Positions 28,609 to 37,037 of a stretch of DNA of 38,545 nucleotides are shown here, piece by piece. The translations under genes were made by a program, and so were the position numbers. The DNA is from Campylobacter concisus UNSWCS (GTDB lineage: Bacteria > Campylobacterota > Campylobacteria > Campylobacterales > Campylobacteraceae), in contig NZ_ANNG01000025.1 in assembly GCF_000466685.1 (NCBI RefSeq), forward strand, positions 1-38,545, given 5' to 3'. The notes below the pieces were generated by a model, which worked only from the letters and a program-made list of their open reading frames with translations, had not been told where the DNA came from and did not search any database. The first letter of the stretch is position 1; every line of letters begins with the position of its first letter.

Positions 28609-28726
28609 ATTTAAAAATATCTGCTTTTGTATTTAAATATAAAATTTAATCACAAACAGTGAATTTAAAATTTAGATTTTGCTTTGCAATGTCAGCACTT
28701 TTGGATAATGAAATTTAATAGTAAAG

Positions 28727-28755
28727 AAATTTAGCGGGAGTTACCCGCTAAATTT
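28727..28755 (-). terminator. Terminator of fdhF
   Basis: A perfect 12-bp stem, AAATTTAGCGGG and CCCGCTAAATTT, with a 5-nt loop. Read on the minus strand it starts within the fdhF stop codon and is followed by a T-rich stretch. Because the stem is symmetric, it may also end transcripts arriving from cmoA, whose own 3' gap otherwise shows no hairpin. Confidence 0.8.
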
Positions 28756-31030
28756 ACTCATTTATCGCTGCGTTTCCGTGGTGATGGAAGTCATCGTAGA
28801 TGATCTTTGAAGTTTGGAATTTCTCGCGTTTTAGCTCGCGAACTCGTAAAAATTCCTCTTCATCGATCTTTTTGATCTGGATAGCTGCTTTAAATGTCGG
28901 AGTCTTACTGATGTAGTCCCAACCGCTACTTGTTAGCTCGTTGCAAGAGCTCTCCCAGTAGTGGAAAGTCATCTGTATGATGCCATCAGGCACGATGTCA
29001 GTTACTTCAGCTTTTACGACGATGTAGCCGTATCTACTCCAAGCTTTGATAAAGTCGCCTTGTTTTAGTCCGTATCTTTCTGCAAGCGCTGGGCTCATCT
29101 CAGCGATAGGTCCGATGCTGTCGCCACCCTCTTCGATAGCACGTGAACGTCTTGTCATGGTGCCAACTGTGTATTGATAAACTTTTCTTGTAGTTAAAAG
29201 CTGTATCGGATACTCAGCATCAGTCTTCTCATCGACTGAACCAGCCATGATAGGATACTCAGGTGACATATTCATCTTCTTAGCAAACTCAAGTTTTGCA
29301 CTCTCGATCTCATCAGCCTTATCCACAAACAAGCAAGGCACAAAGCGACCTTTGCCATCAGGAGTAAAGAATTTCTTATCAAGATAGAGGCTTTGACCGC
29401 CCATATCATCTTCAGTTGGGCATGGCCAGTGAAGTCCGTGATATTTTTTAAGTCTATAGTAGCTCATACCGCCGTAGCGTCTAGGGTCACATTTTCTAAC
29501 TTCTTCCCAAATCTCTTCTGGAGAGTTAAAATTAAAGCCCTCAGTTGCGCCCAAACGACGTGCGATCTCGCAAACGATCCACCAGTCTTGTCTAGCATCA
29601 CCTGGAGGTGTGATGACTGCTTCGTTGTGCTGGACACGGCGCTCTGCGTTTGTGTAAAGACCCTCTTTTTCACTACTTGCAACGCCAGGGAGAACGACGT
29701 CAGCTTTTAGTGAAGTCTCAGTTAAAAATAGATCTTGAACCACGTAGAAATCGACATTTGCAATGCCTTTTAAGAAGTGGTTTGTATTTGGCTCAGAGAT
29801 GACTGGGTTTTCGCCGATAGTCCAGAAGAAATGCACTCTGCCATCAAGTATCGCATCAGGTACTTCAGTTTTATGGATACCTATTTTTGAGTTTAAAAAT
29901 CCAGGTTCTAGGTGCCACATTTTCTCAAACCAAGCTCTTTGCTCTGGGTCAGTTACTGAGCCAAGATTTGGGAAGATATTTGGTAAAACACCCATGTCGC
30001 AGCAGCCTTGAACGTTCTCTTGACCTCTAAGCGGCAAGTCGCCTGTGCCAAGCTCGCAGATGTTTCCAGTGATCAAGAATAAATTTGATACATCGCAAAC
30101 TCCGCCAACGCCGTGGTTGAAGTGAGTTACGCCCATGCCGTGAGTGATGACGGCTGGTTTTGTGGTGGCATACATTCTAGCAGCTGCTCTGATATCCTCT
30201 GGATTTAGCCTTGTGTATTTTGCTACAACCTCTGGGGCATAGTCTTTTACAGCTTCTTTAACGTACTCGATGCCTATTGTGTGATCTCTTACAAATTCCT
30301 CATTTACAAGGCCTTCTTCGATGATAGTGTAAAGAAGTGCGTTGATAACTGGGATGTTGTGCTCAGGCTCTAGTTGCAAGTGGATGTCTGCTCTACTTGC
30401 AAACTCAGTCTTGATAGGGTCGATAACAATCAGTTTTGCACCGCGGTTTAGCGCTCTTTGGATGTGCATAGCTGCGATTGGGTGACCATTTTCTGGGTTT
30501 GAGCCTATCATTAATATACAGTTACTATAAGTGCCAATCTCTGTAAAGCTATTTGTGGCAGCTCCGTTTCCGATTGTTTTAGCAAGTCCTGCTACTGTCG
30601 GAGCGTGTCAAATTCTAGCACAGTGATCGACGTTATTTGTACCTATTACAGCGCGCATTAGCTTTTGAGCGACGTAGTTGTCCTCTAATGTACAGCGTGC
30701 TGAGAAGTTTCCTGCTAGTGAGTCAGGGCCGTATTTCTCTTTTGCCTCTTTCATCTTTTCTACGACAAGATCAAGCGCCTCGTCCCAGCTGGCCTCTTCA
30801 AATTCACCATCCTTTGAAAAGACTCCGTTTTTCTTTCTAATAAGCGGCTTTGTAAGTCTGTCTGGACTTGCAACGTAATCCCAGCCATAAAAGCCCTTTA
30901 AACATAAATTTCCTTGATTGACTGGATTGTCTTCGACGCCAGTAGCGGCACGAACGACGTTGTTTTCCACGTGCAAGGTTACTTGACAGCCTGTCCCGCA
31001 ATAAGGACAGATGACTTTGCCTTCTTTCAT
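28754..31030 (-). CDS. fdhF: Selenocysteine formate dehydrogenase, FdhH-like
   Basis: A single 758-residue protein that includes selenocysteine at residue 141, read from the in-frame TGA at 30608-30610. The 4Fe-4S ligands are C8, C11, C15 and C43, with the electron-relay Lys at 45. DHCARI-Sec-HAP parallels E. coli FdhF (Sec140-His141), and homology continues through NVQGCCDMGVLP and the molybdopterin-binding C-terminus. The enzyme oxidises formate to CO2 at a bis-MGD molybdenum or tungsten centre. It has no twin-arginine signal, so it is cytoplasmic, unlike the FdhA type known in Campylobacter. The start is ATG 31030 behind GGAG; a GTG just before is also in frame. No partner subunit genes are adjacent. 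Confidence 0.93.
30580..30594 (-). promoter_or_regulatory. SECIS hairpin of fdhF
   Basis: On the mRNA, TAGCA-GGACT-TGCTA forms a 5-bp stem with a GGACT loop, 13 nt after the TGA codon. E. coli fdhF has a stem with a GGUCU loop at the same place, which SelB binds to insert selenocysteine. The loop G-G and spacing agree with that model. Pairing further down the stem is not obvious by eye. Confidence 0.7.
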
Positions 31031-31362
31031 CACTTTCTCCTTCTAATTATGCATTTTCTGCATATTTATTTTGAGTAATATTACTAGCGTAAAACTTAAT
31101 CTTTTATGAAAAATTCTTTATTTAAAAAATAAATTTTAATTTTAAGTTATATTTTATATAGAAATTGAAAAAGCCGAATATATAGGAATTTAAAAAATAT
31201 GCTAAATTTGCATGAATTTCTAAAATTTATCAAATAAGAAATAAATTGTGTAAATTTGACACAGAAGCTGAAAGATTAAAAATTAAATTTAAATTTAGTT
31301 TGTAGCAAGATATTTAAACTACAAAAAAAGAGAAATTTTAAGATAAAAAGTGAAATTTAAAA
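31031..31362. other. Intergenic region between fdhF and rpsO
   Basis: About 330 bp, very AT-rich and without a gene. Near fdhF it holds two inverted repeats on its leader: TATGCA-N5-TGCATA (31048-31064) and the 12-bp palindrome AGTAATATTACT (31074-31085). Either could be an operator site for fdhF. I could not identify a convincing -10 box. The remainder, 31090-31350, shows only A/T runs. Confidence 0.5.
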
Positions 31363-31381
31363 GGAGAGCAGGTCGCTCTCC
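31363..31381 (-). terminator. Terminator of rpsO
   Basis: GGAGAGC and GCTCTCC form a 7-bp GC-rich stem with a 5-nt loop, 6 bp past the rpsO stop; on the minus strand TTTTAAATTT follows. This is a standard intrinsic terminator. Confidence 0.85.
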
Positions 31382-31387
31382 GTGGGA

Positions 31388-31660
31388 TTATTTATCTCTT
31401 AAGCCAAGCTCAGAGATTAGTTTTGAATATGTAGCGTAGTCTTTGTTTTTAAGATACTTTAAAAGTCTTTTTCTTTGACCAACTAGTTTCAAAAGACCTA
31501 AACGTGATGAAAAGTCTTTTTTGAAAATTTTAAGGTGTTCTGTAAGTTCAGTTATTCTAGCTGTTAAAAGAGCTATTTGAACTTCTGGAGAGCCTGTATC
31601 TCCCTCTTTTCTAGCGAATTTCGCAACTATTTGAGCTTTTTTAGCCGAATCCAAAGCCAT
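31388..31660 (-). CDS. rpsO: 30S ribosomal protein S15
   Basis: A 90-residue uS15 protein of normal length. The [17 protein letters not shown] segment, [30 protein letters not shown] and the [11 protein letters not shown] end are diagnostic. S15 binds early to the central domain of 16S rRNA and is often autoregulated through its leader. A strong AGGAGGT site precedes the ATG, and a TATAAT box lies 35 bp upstream. It is monocistronic, closed by a terminator and divergent to the rrf2-flhA unit. Confidence 0.98.
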   Translation of the reverse strand: MALDSAKKAQIVAKFARKEGDTGSPEVQIALLTARITELTEHLKIFKKDFSSRLGLLKLVGQRKRLLKYLKNKDYATYSKLISELGLRDK

Positions 31661-31694
31661 GATGACCTCCTGATTGGTGAATTTTGGAAGAGCG

Positions 31695-31700
31695 ATTATA
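31695..31700 (-). promoter_or_regulatory. -10 box for rpsO
   Basis: A perfect TATAAT on the minus strand, preceded by GC, 35 bp upstream of the rpsO start codon. Confidence 0.6.
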
Positions 31701-31806
31701 GCATTTAAAACATAAAGTTAGATAAAATTACGCTTTTTAAAAATTAATGAAAAATGCAGTAAAAATTTAATAAAATTAGGGCTATTTAAAGAGTTAAGGA
31801 AGATAA

Positions 31807-32211
31807 ATGCTTTTTACAAAGGCAAGCGAATACGCTCTACTTTCGCTTATTTTAATATCTCAAAAATCATCGCCAGTTGATGTTGATACGATCTCAAATG
31901 AGCTTAAAATTTCAAAAAGTTTTCTGGCAAAAATTTTACAAAATTTGGCAAAAGATGGAGTTTTAAAGTCATTTAAAGGAGCAAACGGCGGTTTTGCACT
32001 AAACGGCGAACCTGAAAATTTAAGCATAAAAAAGATAATCGAATGCGCCGAAAAGCGCGAACTAAGCGTCTTTGAGTGCTCATCTTCAGCGCTTGGCTGC
32101 CCGTCAAACAAAGCCTCAAGCTGTCAAATTTGGTCGATGTTTAGCGGCCTTCAAGGCAAGATCGACGAGATGCTTGACGCGATAAAACTAAGTGACATCG
32201 TTAAGAAGTAG
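31807..32211 (+). CDS. Rrf2 family transcriptional regulator
   Basis: A 134-residue Rrf2-type regulator. The winged helix-turn-helix covers residues 1-70 (MLFTKASEYALLSLILIS, ISKSFLAKILQNLAKDGVLKS, GANGGFAL). C91, C98 and C106 lie in the position where IscR and NsrR bind an Fe-S cluster, with an extra Cys at 80; spacing is CX6CX7C. It therefore probably senses iron-sulfur status, oxygen or nitric oxide. The target is unknown. It sits 2 bases before flhA, so the two are co-transcribed; the same pairing, next to rpsO, occurs in C. jejuni. Confidence 0.92.
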   Translation: MLFTKASEYALLSLILISQKSSPVDVDTISNELKISKSFLAKILQNLAKDGVLKSFKGANGGFALNGEPENLSIKKIIECAEKRELSVFECSSSALGCPSNKASSCQIWSMFSGLQGKIDEMLDAIKLSDIVKK

Positions 32212-32213
32212 AC

Positions 32214-34409
32214 TTGGCAAAGCAAAAAAATAATATCTTGACTCTTGTCGCACCGTTTCTTGCGCCAATTGTCAAATTTAAAAGTCTTAGCATCGTTGGC
32301 ATCATCGTTGCCATCCTTGCTATCATCATCGTGCCGCTTCCAAGCGCGGTGCTTGACTTTTTCTTGGCACTTTCGATCTCGATTTCAGTGCTTATTATTT
32401 TGATATCTATTTACGTGCCAAAGCCGACTGACCTTAGCACGTTTCCGACGCTCATTCTCATCATCACGCTTTTTCGCCTCTCGCTAAACATCGCAACTAC
32501 GCGTATGATCTTAAGCGAAGGTCACAACGGCCCAGAAGCGGTCAGCGAGATCATCTCAAGCTTTGGAAATTTCGTCGTTGGTGGCAACTTCGTCATCGGT
32601 ACCATCGTCTTTTGTATCTTGGTGCTCATAAATTTCATGGTCGTAACAAAGGGTTCAACCCGTGTGAGTGAGGTGCAAGCGCGTTTTACACTTGATGCGA
32701 TGCCTGGTAAGCAAATGGCGATAGATGCGGACCTAAACGCAGGTTTGATTGATGAAAAAACGGCGCGCGAAAGACGTCAAGCCATCATCGGCGAGGCAAA
32801 TTTTTATGGCGCGATGGATGGTTCGTCTAAATTTATAAAAGGTGACGCTGTCGCTGGCATCATCATCACTATCATCAACATCATCGGCGGCTTTGCTATC
32901 GGCTCGTTTCAGCACGGCCTTGATATGGCGACATCGGCTCAGTACTATACGATCCTAACTATCGGCGATGGTCTTGTGAGCCAGATCCCAGGACTTATCA
33001 CTTCAACAGCGACTGCTATCATCATCACAAGGGCTAGCAAAGACGACGAGGACTTTGCAGAGGGCACGCTAAATCAGCTCTTAGGCGACTATAAAACCTT
33101 GCTGATAGTGGGCTTCATACTATTTATGTTTGCCCTTGTGCCTGGTCTGCCAACCCTATCTCTTGGCTTTATAGCGCTGCTATTTTTAGGGCTTGGCTAC
33201 ATCATCAAGCAGACTAAAGATGGCGGGCTAAATTTAAGCCTTGCGCCAAAAGAGAAAACTGCTTCTAAAAAGGCTGGTGGCGCTACGCCAAGTGGAGCAG
33301 GGGCGGCAGCTGCAAGCGGTGTGGCTGCTAAGGCACCAAAGAAGAGCGACGAGGAGATCGCAAGAGAAGAAGAGACAAAGATAAATGACATCTTGAAGCT
33401 TGAAATTTTAGAGCTTGACCTAGGATATGGCCTTTTAAAGTTAGCTGATGTGGATCTAATCGAGAGAATTCGCGCTATGAGACGAAATATCGCTTCAAGC
33501 CTTGGCTTTTTGATGCCAAAGATAAGGATCCGCGACAACCTCCAGCTACCACCAAACGAGTACCGCTTCAAGCTAAAAGGTATCATTATCGGTCAGGGCG
33601 AAATTTACGCTGATAAATTTCTAGCGATGGATAGTGGCTTAGTTAGCGAGGATATAGAAGGAATCCCGACAAAAGAGCCAGCTTTTGGGCTAGACGCTCT
33701 TTGGATCGATGCTAGCGTCAAAGAGGATGCCATACTTAGCGGATATACGATAGTTGATCCTGCAAGTGTCATCTCAACGCACATGAGCGAGCTTATCAAG
33801 CAAAACGCAGCCGAGCTTTTAACTCGCCAAGAGACGCAAAATTTACTAGACAAACTAAAGATCGACTACCCAGTCGTGGTCGAGGATACGCTAAGGATCG
33901 CACCTATAAATTTGATCCAAAAGGTCTTAAAAACGCTGCTTAAAGACAATATCCCGATCAAAGACCTGCTTAGCATACTTGAAGCCATCAGCGACATCGC
34001 AGAGGTTAGTAAAAATTTAGATATGATCATCGAGCACGTGCGTGCAGCGCTTTCACGCGTCATCACCTCGCTTTATGTAGATGAAAAGGGACAGCTAAAT
34101 TTCTACATCCTAGACACTGCCGCGCAGCAAAAGCTCATGGATGCGGTGCAGTATAAAGACGGCGCCTATCACCTGATGATAAACGTGGCGCAGACATCAT
34201 CTATCGTGCAAGCACTTAGGCGTGAAAAAGAGAAGCGTCCGATGAGCCAGCACGGAGAGATGGTGCTTTGCGTGGAGCCAAGCTTGCGCAAATTTATAGC
34301 AAATATCTGCGCAAATTTCGCCATCGATATAGTGGTGCTAAGCTTTGCTGAGATCTCGGCAAATACGCCATTTGAAACAGTTGGCGTCATAGAAATAGAA
34401 AATTTATAA
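32214..34409 (+). CDS. flhA: Flagellar biosynthesis protein FlhA
   Basis: A 731-residue FlhA, the export-gate protein of the flagellar type III secretion system. The first 330 residues hold eight membrane helices and the conserved FHIPEP-type loop with LDAMPGKQMAIDADLNAGLIDE (near 159-180). The C-terminal half is the cytoplasmic ring domain that docks chaperone-substrate complexes. An Ala/Gly/Lys-rich linker lies at about 352-378. In Campylobacter flhA is also needed for FlgR/FlgS-dependent flagellar gene control. The start is TTG at 32214, 2 nt after the Rrf2 gene, giving the family start MAKQKNNI. It is followed 9 nt later by the DHH gene. Confidence 0.97.
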   Translation: MAKQKNNILTLVAPFLAPIVKFKSLSIVGIIVAILAIIIVPLPSAVLDFFLALSISISVLIILISIYVPKPTDLSTFPTLILIITLFRLSLNIATTRMILSEGHNGPEAVSEIISSFGNFVVGGNFVIGTIVFCILVLINFMVVTKGSTRVSEVQARFTLDAMPGKQMAIDADLNAGLIDEKTARERRQAIIGEANFYGAMDGSSKFIKGDAVAGIIITIINIIGGFAIGSFQHGLDMATSAQYYTILTIGDGLVSQIPGLITSTATAIIITRASKDDEDFAEGTLNQLLGDYKTLLIVGFILFMFALVPGLPTLSLGFIALLFLGLGYIIKQTKDGGLNLSLAPKEKTASKKAGGATPSGAGAAAASGVAAKAPKKSDEEIAREEETKINDILKLEILELDLGYGLLKLADVDLIERIRAMRRNIASSLGFLMPKIRIRDNLQLPPNEYRFKLKGIIIGQGEIYADKFLAMDSGLVSEDIEGIPTKEPAFGLDALWIDASVKEDAILSGYTIVDPASVISTHMSELIKQNAAELLTRQETQNLLDKLKIDYPVVVEDTLRIAPINLIQKVLKTLLKDNIPIKDLLSILEAISDIAEVSKNLDMIIEHVRAALSRVITSLYVDEKGQLNFYILDTAAQQKLMDAVQYKDGAYHLMINVAQTSSIVQALRREKEKRPMSQHGEMVLCVEPSLRKFIANICANFAIDIVVLSFAEISANTPFETVGVIEIENL

Positions 34410-34418
34410 AGGAAAAAG

Positions 34419-35444
34419 ATGAAAATTTATCACCTCTCACACACCGATCTTGACGGATACGGCGCACAATACATAACAAATTTTTACTTCAAAGATGTGA
34501 AATTTCTAAACTCAAACTACGGCAGAGAGATAGATGATAAATTTGCTCAAATTCTAGATGAGATAGATGCCTCAAATGATGATAAAAACGTCATTTTGAT
34601 CACTGATCTAAATTTAAGCCTAGCTCAGTGTGAGAGCTTTGAGGAGATGATAGATGGTAAAAATATAAAGTTATTTTTGCTAGATCATCACCAAAGTGGT
34701 GCCGAGTGTGCGAGCGCTTACTCATGGTATTTTTTAGATAGTTCAAGGTGCGCTACAAAGATCACTTACGACTTTTTTGCGGGCATCTTTGGTCAAAACA
34801 AGGAGCTTGAAATTTTTAGTGACGTCGTAAATGCCGTGGATATCTGGCTAAAAGATGATAAAAATTTCGAGATGGGCAAGGTCTGCTTGGGTCTTGTGGC
34901 AAATGCTAAAGAGATAAATAAAGTGATGTTTGAATCTGAAAATAACCTTTATATGGATCATATCTTAAAAGAAGCTAGCAAATTTTTTAACGAGAAAAAC
35001 GACTATATCGGCCTTGATATGCAGGTGCATGCCATTAAAAAGTCATTTTTCAAAGAGGATAAAGACGATACGCTAAGCAATCTAATCTCAAACTACGTCG
35101 TAAAAAAACTTAGTGAAAATAAAGAGAAATTTAGCATAAACTATAAAGATCATAAAGGAATTTTAACCTACAATATCGGCAATGTTTCTGTTATCGGCAA
35201 CGATTTTTTGGTGGCAAATCCTGAATTTGACTTCTTTATCGACGTGACAAACAAAAAAACGCTAAGCTTTCGCGCAAATGGCAAGCTTGATGTTAGCGCC
35301 ATGGCTAAGCACCTAGTTGGTGGCGGCGGACACGTCAATGCTAGCGGTGGGCTATTTGCAAATTTCAAAGACGGCTTTAGCTATGAGCCGATCAAGGCGC
35401 AGATAGTTGATCTAATAACTAAAAAAACACAGGAGGAGATATGA
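34419..35444 (+). CDS. DHH family phosphoesterase
   Basis: A 341-residue DHH-DHHA1 protein. The metal-binding set is visible: HTDLDGYG (D10, D12), LITDLN (D63), LLDHHQSG (D89-H90-H91), and the substrate-binding DHHA1 motif GGGGHVNASGG near residue 301. Relatives degrade short RNA (NrnA), cyclic dinucleotides (GdpP-type) or pAp; which one applies cannot be read from sequence. There is no membrane helix, so it is cytoplasmic. It follows flhA by 9 bp and overlaps the next small gene by 4 bp (ATGA). Confidence 0.9.
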   Translation: MKIYHLSHTDLDGYGAQYITNFYFKDVKFLNSNYGREIDDKFAQILDEIDASNDDKNVILITDLNLSLAQCESFEEMIDGKNIKLFLLDHHQSGAECASAYSWYFLDSSRCATKITYDFFAGIFGQNKELEIFSDVVNAVDIWLKDDKNFEMGKVCLGLVANAKEINKVMFESENNLYMDHILKEASKFFNEKNDYIGLDMQVHAIKKSFFKEDKDDTLSNLISNYVVKKLSENKEKFSINYKDHKGILTYNIGNVSVIGNDFLVANPEFDFFIDVTNKKTLSFRANGKLDVSAMAKHLVGGGGHVNASGGLFANFKDGFSYEPIKAQIVDLITKKTQEEI

Positions 35445-35668
35445 AAGAAGAAGATATAAGCGTAGAGGAGCTTAGCTACGAGCTTAGCATGGTGCTTGAG
35501 GCGATGTTTTACTATGCTGGAGTGAAAAAAGATAAGCTTGAAGAGGCGGCAAATCTCTATGTTGAGTGCATCGACGATGCGTTAGAAAACTCTGACGCTA
35601 GCGGTAGCGACGAGGTCATAGAGATAGTTGAATATATGAAAAAACACCATCCAAAGTTATTTAAATAA
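35441..35668 (+). CDS. Small acidic hypothetical protein
   Basis: A 75-residue, mostly helical protein rich in Glu and Asp, with SVEELSYELSMVLEAMFYYAG near the start and EYMKKHHPKLFK at the end. It has no signal peptide or membrane helix. I do not recognise a family. Its ATG overlaps the DHH gene's stop (ATGA) and an AGGAGG site lies inside that gene, so translation is coupled and it is very likely a real gene. A partner of the DHH protein is one possibility from context only. Confidence 0.7.
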   Translation: MKEEDISVEELSYELSMVLEAMFYYAGVKKDKLEEAANLYVECIDDALENSDASGSDEVIEIVEYMKKHHPKLFK

Positions 35669-35677
35669 GGAGAAAAT

Positions 35678-36088
35678 ATGAAGAAAATTTTAGTTTTAGC
35701 AGCGGCACTTTTTGCGTTAAATGCTATGGCAAATGAAAATTTAGACAAGGCAAATGAGCTTTATGCAAAGAAAAATTTTAACGAGGCCTATCTTGCGTTT
35801 AACAAAGCTTGCGGTGAGGGCGAGAAAAAAGCTTGCACGATGAACGCGATCATGCTATTTAACGGCGATGGCGTGGCAAAAGATAGAGCTCAGGCTGAGA
35901 AAATTTTTACGAAAATGTGTAATGAAAACGAGGGCATGGCCTGCGAAAAACTAGGCGAAATGACAGCTTATGGCCTTATAAAAGACAAAGACGACAATGA
36001 AGCAAAAAGCGAAGAGAAGGCAAAAGCTTTGTTTAAAAAAGCTTGCGACAACGGTTACAAACCAGCTTGTGACTTTGTAACAAAATAG
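35678..36088 (+). CDS. Sel1-repeat periplasmic protein, Hcp-like
   Basis: A 136-residue exported protein with a Sec signal peptide (cleavage expected near LNAMA before NEN). The mature part has Sel1/TPR-like helical repeats with three CX7C pairs (ACGEGEKKAC, MCNENEGMAC, ACDNGYKPAC), the pattern of the Helicobacter cysteine-rich proteins, where each pair is a disulfide within a repeat. It likely acts in the periplasm as a protein-protein interaction scaffold. Its partner is not known. There is no lipobox cysteine, so it is not a lipoprotein. It follows the small acidic gene by 9 bp with an AAGGAG site. Confidence 0.87.
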   Translation: MKKILVLAAALFALNAMANENLDKANELYAKKNFNEAYLAFNKACGEGEKKACTMNAIMLFNGDGVAKDRAQAEKIFTKMCNENEGMACEKLGEMTAYGLIKDKDDNEAKSEEKAKALFKKACDNGYKPACDFVTK

Positions 36089-36105
36089 ATCAAAAAGGGC
36101 TTAAA

Positions 36106-37035
36106 ATGGGCTACAAACATAAAGATTTGATAGGAACTAGAGAGCTTAGCAAGGAAGAAATTTTATATTTTCTAGAGGCGGCGAAAGAGTTTAAGGAGCT
36201 AAATTTAAGCCAAGTGAAAAAAAATGACTACCTTCGTGGAAAGACCACGATCAACGCATTTTATGAAAACTCGACAAGAACTAGAACATCCTTTGAGATC
36301 GCAGCAAAGAGGCTTGGAGCTGATACGATAAATTTCAGCTCGTCAAGCTCTAGTGTGACAAAGGGCGAGAGCCTAAATGACACGATGAATAACATGGCTG
36401 CGATGAGAACTGATATCATCGTGCTTCGTCACCCAAGCTCTGGAGCGGCGAAATTTGCAGCTGATAAGACAGAGGCTAGCGTCGTAAATGCAGGGGACGG
36501 CACAAATGAGCACCCAAGCCAAGCTCTGCTTGATCTTTTCACGCTAAGAGAGCATGGCAAAATTTTGGATAAAAATTTAAACGTGGCGATCATCGGTGAC
36601 ATCGCTAGAAGCCGCGTGGCAAGGTCTGACATCTGGGCGATGAAGAAATTTGGCATAAATTTAAAGCTCTTTGCGCCAAGGATGATGATGCCAAAAGACG
36701 CTGAGGTTTTTGAGTCTCAAATTTGCAAAAATATGGAGGAGGCTTGCGAGGGCAGCGATGTCATCATTATGCTTCGCATCCAGCTAGAGCGTGGCGGTGC
36801 GGACGTGGCATTTCCAAGCTCTAGGGAGTACTCAAAATTCTTTGGACTAAATAAAAATAGGATAAAGCTAGCAAAGCCTGATGCGATCGTGCTGCACCCA
36901 GGACCGATAAATAGGGGCGTGGAGTTAAATTCAGACGTGGCTGATGGCACGCACTCAGTCATACTAAATCAAGTTGAAAACGGCGTTGCTATAAGAATGG
37001 CGATACTAAATACGCTTGCAAAAAATAGGGGCTAA
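36106..37035 (+). CDS. pyrB: Aspartate carbamoyltransferase catalytic subunit
   Basis: A 309-residue enzyme of normal length that makes carbamoyl-aspartate in pyrimidine synthesis. The carbamoyl-phosphate site STRTRTSFE is at residues 56-64, the SSSSSVTKGES loop follows, HPSQALLDLFTLREHG lies mid-protein and HPGPINRGVEL binds aspartate. There is no adjacent pyrI regulatory subunit. It is followed 2 bp later by pyrC, so the two steps are made together. Confidence 0.97.
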   Translation: MGYKHKDLIGTRELSKEEILYFLEAAKEFKELNLSQVKKNDYLRGKTTINAFYENSTRTRTSFEIAAKRLGADTINFSSSSSSVTKGESLNDTMNNMAAMRTDIIVLRHPSSGAAKFAADKTEASVVNAGDGTNEHPSQALLDLFTLREHGKILDKNLNVAIIGDIARSRVARSDIWAMKKFGINLKLFAPRMMMPKDAEVFESQICKNMEEACEGSDVIIMLRIQLERGGADVAFPSSREYSKFFGLNKNRIKLAKPDAIVLHPGPINRGVELNSDVADGTHSVILNQVENGVAIRMAILNTLAKNRG

Positions 37036-37037
37036 CG

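Noticed and set aside
30608-30610. TGA in fdhF as a true stop or a pseudogene mutation
   Set aside because: Frame and homology continue without shift across it, the position is that of selenocysteine in FdhF, and a SECIS-like hairpin follows.
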